Position numbers and translations under genes: made by a program. DNA of 64,000 bases from Eleginops maclovinus (lineage: Eukaryota; Chordata; Actinopteri; Perciformes; Eleginopidae), in assembly GCF_036324505.1 (NCBI RefSeq), contig NC_086357.1, positions 19,532,793-19,596,792 of the forward strand, given 5' to 3'. Positions 60,045 through 64,000 of the stretch are shown in pieces (positions within the stretch are counted from its first letter, which is position 1; every line of letters begins with the position of its first letter). Below the pieces are notes generated by a model. It did no database searches and was not told the origin of the DNA. It saw nothing but the letters and a program-made list of their open reading frames with translations.

Positions 60045-60954
60045 TGTTGAAAGAGCAACTAAGCCCCTGTGTTGATTAGTAGCAATTATTCTTCTTGATC
60101 TTTTTTGTTGGCAGGTTTGGTATTTATTTGTGAACTGACAGACCCCGAGAAAAAGGTTTGCATTTTATTATCTGTGAGTGACACACAGATTTCAGTCTGA
60201 CAGTTTAACAACGCAATCAACCCAGCCTGATGCGTGTGTAAACCTGTGTGTGTGGATATTTCTGGATTTCAGCTAATCGTTTCCGATGTGTGCCACAGAT
60301 AATTAGAAAGAGCACCTAAGATTACCCATGATCCTAAGAGACATTACTATGCTGTCTCATTTCCGTTAACATACCAAACGTCACATACCATCAGGATTTT
60401 GGGGTGTGCCATGATTCGACAAGAGATCCTGCTTTCTGCTCTTACTCTTTTTCATATCAGACTACTGGAGTTTGGGGAGGTGACTTAAGAGCGTTACTAC
60501 CACATAGTGGAGAAAAATTACCCTCAAATCAAATGGTCTTCAAATGATTATTCCTGAAGGAGACCATGTTATGACATGTTGTGTGTAGCTTTGCATTCTT
60601 TAAACTTTGTTTTGGGTTATTTGTTTATTTTTTAAAGTCATATGCTTGGTATATTCAGTTTCGATTACCCACTTACTCCCTTTTTTCAAGAAAACTGTAA
60701 CGATTATATGAACTCAAGTACACTAACATTGATACCAACCTACTGTTCCAGAAAAGTGTTTATTAGAATATACATTTACACTATTAGTTATTTAAAATTA
60801 AGCTATTGTTACATTATTGTTTTCATACGATTGATCTGACAAATTTTGAGTGGTTTGGCTGAGCACTTGGAGAGGAAGAAACCGGATGTTCAAACCATTT
60901 GGCCACAACTTTCAGACGTCTTTTTCCCCATCCATCACTTGGCCTTAGATTTTA

Positions 60955-61315
60955 GGGGTTTAAATGTTAACGTTCAAAGCCATCCACAACCTCGCCCTCC
61001 TCTTCCTCCATACACCGGTCTGTCCCCTACGCCCGTCTCATCACCATGGGGAGCAGAGCATTCAGCCACTCTGCTCCCCGTCTCTGGAACTCATCACCAC
61101 CCCAACTCAGAAACATGGATTCATTCCCCCATTTCAAAACACAGCTCAAAACACATCTGTTCAAAGCTGCTTAGTCCACTTGATGCCAATTCCTCTGTCA
61201 CCGTCTATTGTTTTTATTTTATTCGTTACTTGCATTGTTGATTCCTTTTATTGTCTTTGTCTGTGTATCATGTACGGTGTCCTTAAGTGCCAAGAAAGGC
61301 GCCTTCAAATAAAAT

Positions 61316-61349
<34 letters not shown>

Positions 61350-61350
61350 A
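60955..61350 (+). mobile_element. 5'-truncated LINE 3' end with (ATT)n tail
   Basis: The start encodes LTFKAIHNLA. After a frame change, GSRAFSHSAPRLWNS, MDSFPHFKTQLKTHLFKAA and a TAG at 61172-61174 give the C-terminus of an L2/Rex-type non-LTR reverse transcriptase protein. A short 3' UTR follows and ends in AATAAAATGT and an (ATT)n tail (61318-61348), the usual tail of these elements. The copy is 5' truncated and frame-broken, hence dead. Confidence 0.75.
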
Positions 61351-62231
61351 TGTCTTTGCGTGCATTGCTGCTGACTTAATTTGTGTTAATATTATTCTTG
61401 TTCATATAAACTGATCTATTCCACAATCTGACCGCATCCCTCTCTATCGTACCTCAAATCAATGATTATATGTTCAGGAATAAAGCATGTAAGGTTTCAT
61501 CAATTTGGCCATTTCAGTTTGGCCACCTGCACTTTGACGTCACTAGCTACACTACAGCAGCTGTTAATGATCATTCACTGGCGACCGGCTGCAATCTGCC
61601 TGTCTGTAAGTCTGTCTGTCTGCTTATTTATCTGTCTTGTCTGCCGCCATGCCTTCAGCTTTTCTGTCCATTCCTGAGGAAATTACAGTTCCTGCCATGG
61701 ATGATTTATCATTGCTTTGTTTTTAAATGTCTCTTTTTTGAAACATCAGCAAAATCCTGTGGTATGAGGACTTTTTATTAGAAATTGTCATTTCACTTGG
61801 CATCTCCACATGGCAGATACCCACTGATAGAGTTGTCTGATCTCCTGAAATGAGCGACATGTAATTACAGCTTTGGTACAACAGAGAGCAGTGTTGCTAA
61901 GTTATAAGAAACAATAATTACATCCATTGAGTAGTGAAGGTGATCTTCATTATTAGATATATTTATTATGTTCTCCAAGTTGTTTTAAATCAAGGTTTTC
62001 AAGCTTTTAAATCAAATAATTCCTACTTTTTGTAACTTTACTTTAATGTTATACTTTTCTTATTCTATTTTAACTTCTTTACACTTACAGCATAAAAATA
62101 CCTTGTTAGGACAGATAGTATTATCTAGTGGATAGTAAATAGCAATAATACATAATAATATATTTAATAAATAAGTATAATAATTGATCCTATCCAAGGT
62201 TTATATATGGTCACATTTCTCTATGTTTATA

Positions 62232-63829
62232 CAGTGGGGCAAAAAAGTATTTAGTCAGCCACCAATTGTGCAAGTTCTCTCATTTAAAAAGATGAGAGAT
62301 GCCTGTAATTTGTATCATAGGTATACCTCAACTATGAGAGACAGAATGAGAAAAAAAAATCCAGAAAATCACATTGTCTGATTTTTAAAGAATTTATTTT
62401 CAAATTATTGTGGAAAATAAGTATTTGGTCAATAACAAAAGTTCATCTCAATACTTTGTTATATACCCTTTGTTGGCAATGACAGAGGTCAAATGTTTTC
62501 TGTAAGTCTTCACAAGGTTTTCACACACTGTTGTTGGTATTTTGGCCCATTCCTCCATGCAGTTCTCCTCTAAAGCAGTGATGTTTTGGGGCTGTCGCTG
62601 GGCAACACGGACTTTCAACTCCCTCCAAAGATTTTCTATGGGGTTGAGATCTGGAGACTGGCTAGGCCACTCCAGGACCTTGAAATGCTTCTTACGAAGC
62701 CACTCCTTCGTTGCCCTGGCGGTGTGTTTGGGATCATTGTCATGCTGAAAGACCCAGCCACGCTTCATCTTCAGTGCCCTTGCTGATGGAAGGAGGTTTT
62801 CACTCAAAATCTCACGATATATGGCCCCATTCATTCTTTCCTTTACACGGATCAGTCGTCCTGGTCCCTTTGCAGAAAAACAGCCCCAAAGCATGATGTT
62901 TCCACCCCCATGCTTCACAGTAGGTATGGTGTTCTTTGGATGCAACTCTGCATTCTTTCTCCTCCAAACACGACGAGTTGAGTTTTTACCAAAAAGTTCT
63001 ATTTTGGTTTCATCTGACCATATGACATTCTCCCAATCCTCTTCTGGATCATCCAAATGCCCTCTAGCAAACTTCAGACGGGCCTGGACATGTACTGGCT
63101 TAAGCAGGGGGGCACGTCTGGAACTGCAGGATTTAAGTCCCTGGCGGCGTAGTGTGTTACTGATGGTAGCCTCTGTTACTTTGGTCCCAGCTCTCTGCAG
63201 GTCCTTCACTAGGTCCCCCCGTGTGGTTCTGGGATTTTTGCTCACCGTTCTTGTGATCATTTTGACCCCACGGGGTGAGATCTTGCGTGGAGCCCCAGAT
63301 CGAGGGAGATTAGCAGTGGTCTTGTATGTCTTCCATTTTCTAATAATTGCTCCCACAGTTGATTTCTTCACACCAAGCTGCTTACCTATTGCAGATTCAG
63401 TTTTCCCAGCCTGGTGCAGGTCTACAATTTTGTCTCTGGTCTCCTTTGACAGCTCTTTGGTCTTGGCCACAGTGGAGTTTGGAGTATGACTGTTTGAGGT
63501 TGTGGACAGGTGTCTTTTATACTGATAACGAGTTAAAAAAGGTGCCATTAATACAGGTAACGAATGGAGGACAGAGGAGCCACTTAAAGAAGAAGTTACA
63601 GGTCTGTGAGAGCCAGAAATCTTGCTTGTTTGTAGGTGACCAAATACTTATTTTACAGAGGAATTTAGCAATTAATTCATTAAAAATCCTACAATGTGAT
63701 TTCCTGGTTTTTCTTTCTCATTTTGTCTCTCATAGTTGAGGTATACCTATGATAACAGGCCTCTCTCATCTTTTTAAATGGGAGAACTTGCACAATTGGT
63801 GGCTGACTAAATACTTTTTTGCCCCACTG
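62232..63829 (-). mobile_element. Complete Tc1/mariner-family transposon with IR/DR ends
   Basis: The 1,598 bp element starts CAGTGGGGCAAAAAAGTATT and ends with its reverse complement, flanked by TA on both sides (62230-62231 and 63830-63831), the Tc1 target duplication. The terminal repeats are about 195 bp (62232-62430 and 63638-63829). Each contains two direct repeats, the outer AAGTATTTAGTC and inner AAGTATTTGGTC, the IR/DR layout of fish Tc1 elements such as Sleeping Beauty. Mismatches and small indels between the two ends show it is not newborn. The transposase gene is on the minus strand. Confidence 0.93.
62448..63548 (-). CDS. Tc1-type DD34E transposase, open over 366 codons
   Basis: This cut-and-paste transposase binds the element's direct repeats and integrates at TA. 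The N-terminal paired-like helix-turn-helix region ([36 protein letters not shown]) is followed by a GRPR-like [10 protein letters not shown] linker and the catalytic core. The DDE triad is D179 (WSDET), D270 (HDNDPKHTA) and E305 (NPIENLW), with 34 residues between the last two. The usual family start, MAKTKEL, reads VAKTKEL here because its ATG is GTG (63470-63468). The frame opens instead at an ATG 26 codons upstream (63548), within element sequence. Counting from the usual start gives 340 residues and a triad at 153, 244 and 279, the standard fish Tc1 numbering. The frame has no stops, so activity is possible but initiation may be altered. Confidence 0.92.
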   Translation of the reverse strand: MAPFLTRYQYKRHLSTTSNSHTPNSTVAKTKELSKETRDKIVDLHQAGKTESAIGKQLGVKKSTVGAIIRKWKTYKTTANLPRSGAPRKISPRGVKMITRTVSKNPRTTRGDLVKDLQRAGTKVTEATISNTLRRQGLKSCSSRRAPLLKPVHVQARLKFARGHLDDPEEDWENVIWSDETKIELFGKNSTRRVWRRKNAELHPKNTIPTVKHGGGNIMLWGCFSAKGPGRLIRVKERMNGAIYREILSENLLPSARALKMKRGWVFQHDNDPKHTARATKEWLRKKHFKVLEWPSQSPDLNPIENLWRELKVRVAQRQPQNITALEENCMEEWAKIPTTVCENLVKTYRKHLTSVIANKGYITKY

Positions 63830-63940
63830 TATATGTTTCACAAATATCAAATTTCATCATTAATAAACACTAAGTATAGCACCTAAGATCGTATGTGTGC
63901 TGTTAATAAAAGGTTGTGTAGAATGAAATGTTATTACTGT

Positions 63941-63941
<1 letters not shown>

Positions 63942-63990
<49 letters not shown>
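63942..63990. repeat. (AAT)n microsatellite
   Basis: About 16 AAT units near the window end, beyond the Tc1 element. Confidence 0.95.
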
Positions 63991-63991
<1 letters not shown>

Positions 63992-64000
63992 TATCAACTT

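Noticed and set aside
62821..63489. A 222-codon plus-strand open frame within the Tc1 element
   Set aside because: It lies exactly opposite the transposase gene and is a shadow of its codon structure.

Overview
The window looks like teleost fish nuclear DNA, probably a percomorph. It carries spliced vertebrate genes with GT-AG introns, long CA/GT microsatellites, an IR/DR-type Tc1 transposon and decayed fish-type LINE and MITE repeats. Two class III receptor tyrosine kinase genes lie head to tail on the + strand: pdgfra (coding exons 3417-16848) and kit (coding exons 32481-48557). This is the conserved vertebrate PDGFRA-KIT cluster; the usual next member, KDR, is not reached. No other cellular protein-coding gene can be supported.

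Layout: 1-950 is upstream DNA with a microsatellite and a perfect short hairpin. A probable non-coding first exon of pdgfra lies at about 950-1180, followed by a 2.2 kb intron and 28 coding exons. The pdgfra 3' UTR runs to about 18.4-18.6 kb. About 13.7 kb without genes separates the two loci; it holds two (CA)n tracts, repeat remnants and probably kit regulatory DNA. The kit promoter and 5' UTR lie near 32.1-32.48 kb, followed by 21 coding exons and a 2.4 kb 3' UTR ending near 50.94 kb. From there to 62.2 kb I see only microsatellites, a MITE-like inverted-repeat element and two LINE 3' remnants. A complete Tc1/mariner element with an open transposase frame occupies 62232-63829.

The main surprise is in pdgfra. 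Between the signal-peptide exon and the canonical five-Ig ectodomain there is an additional, divergent four-Ig ectodomain (D1-D4 type) with the same exon and phase pattern. It joins the canonical D1 exon across a 79 bp intron. The predicted receptor would have nine Ig domains and about 1,468 residues, against 1,089 for human PDGFRA. The canonical D1 exon (7184-7481) also carries one surplus A in an AAAA run at 7297-7300. This breaks the frame and makes the exon 298 bases where 297 is expected. It is either an assembly error or allele, or a real lesion that yields a secreted four-Ig product or forces exon skipping; the flanking phases permit skipping.

Both receptors keep every kinase hallmark, and the main signalling tyrosines I checked are present. 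By established knowledge they act as surface receptors: pdgfra for PDGF in mesenchyme and neural-crest derivatives, kit for Kit ligand in pigment, germ and blood lineages. Two introns use GC donors, one in the extra pdgfra module and one in the kit kinase insert.
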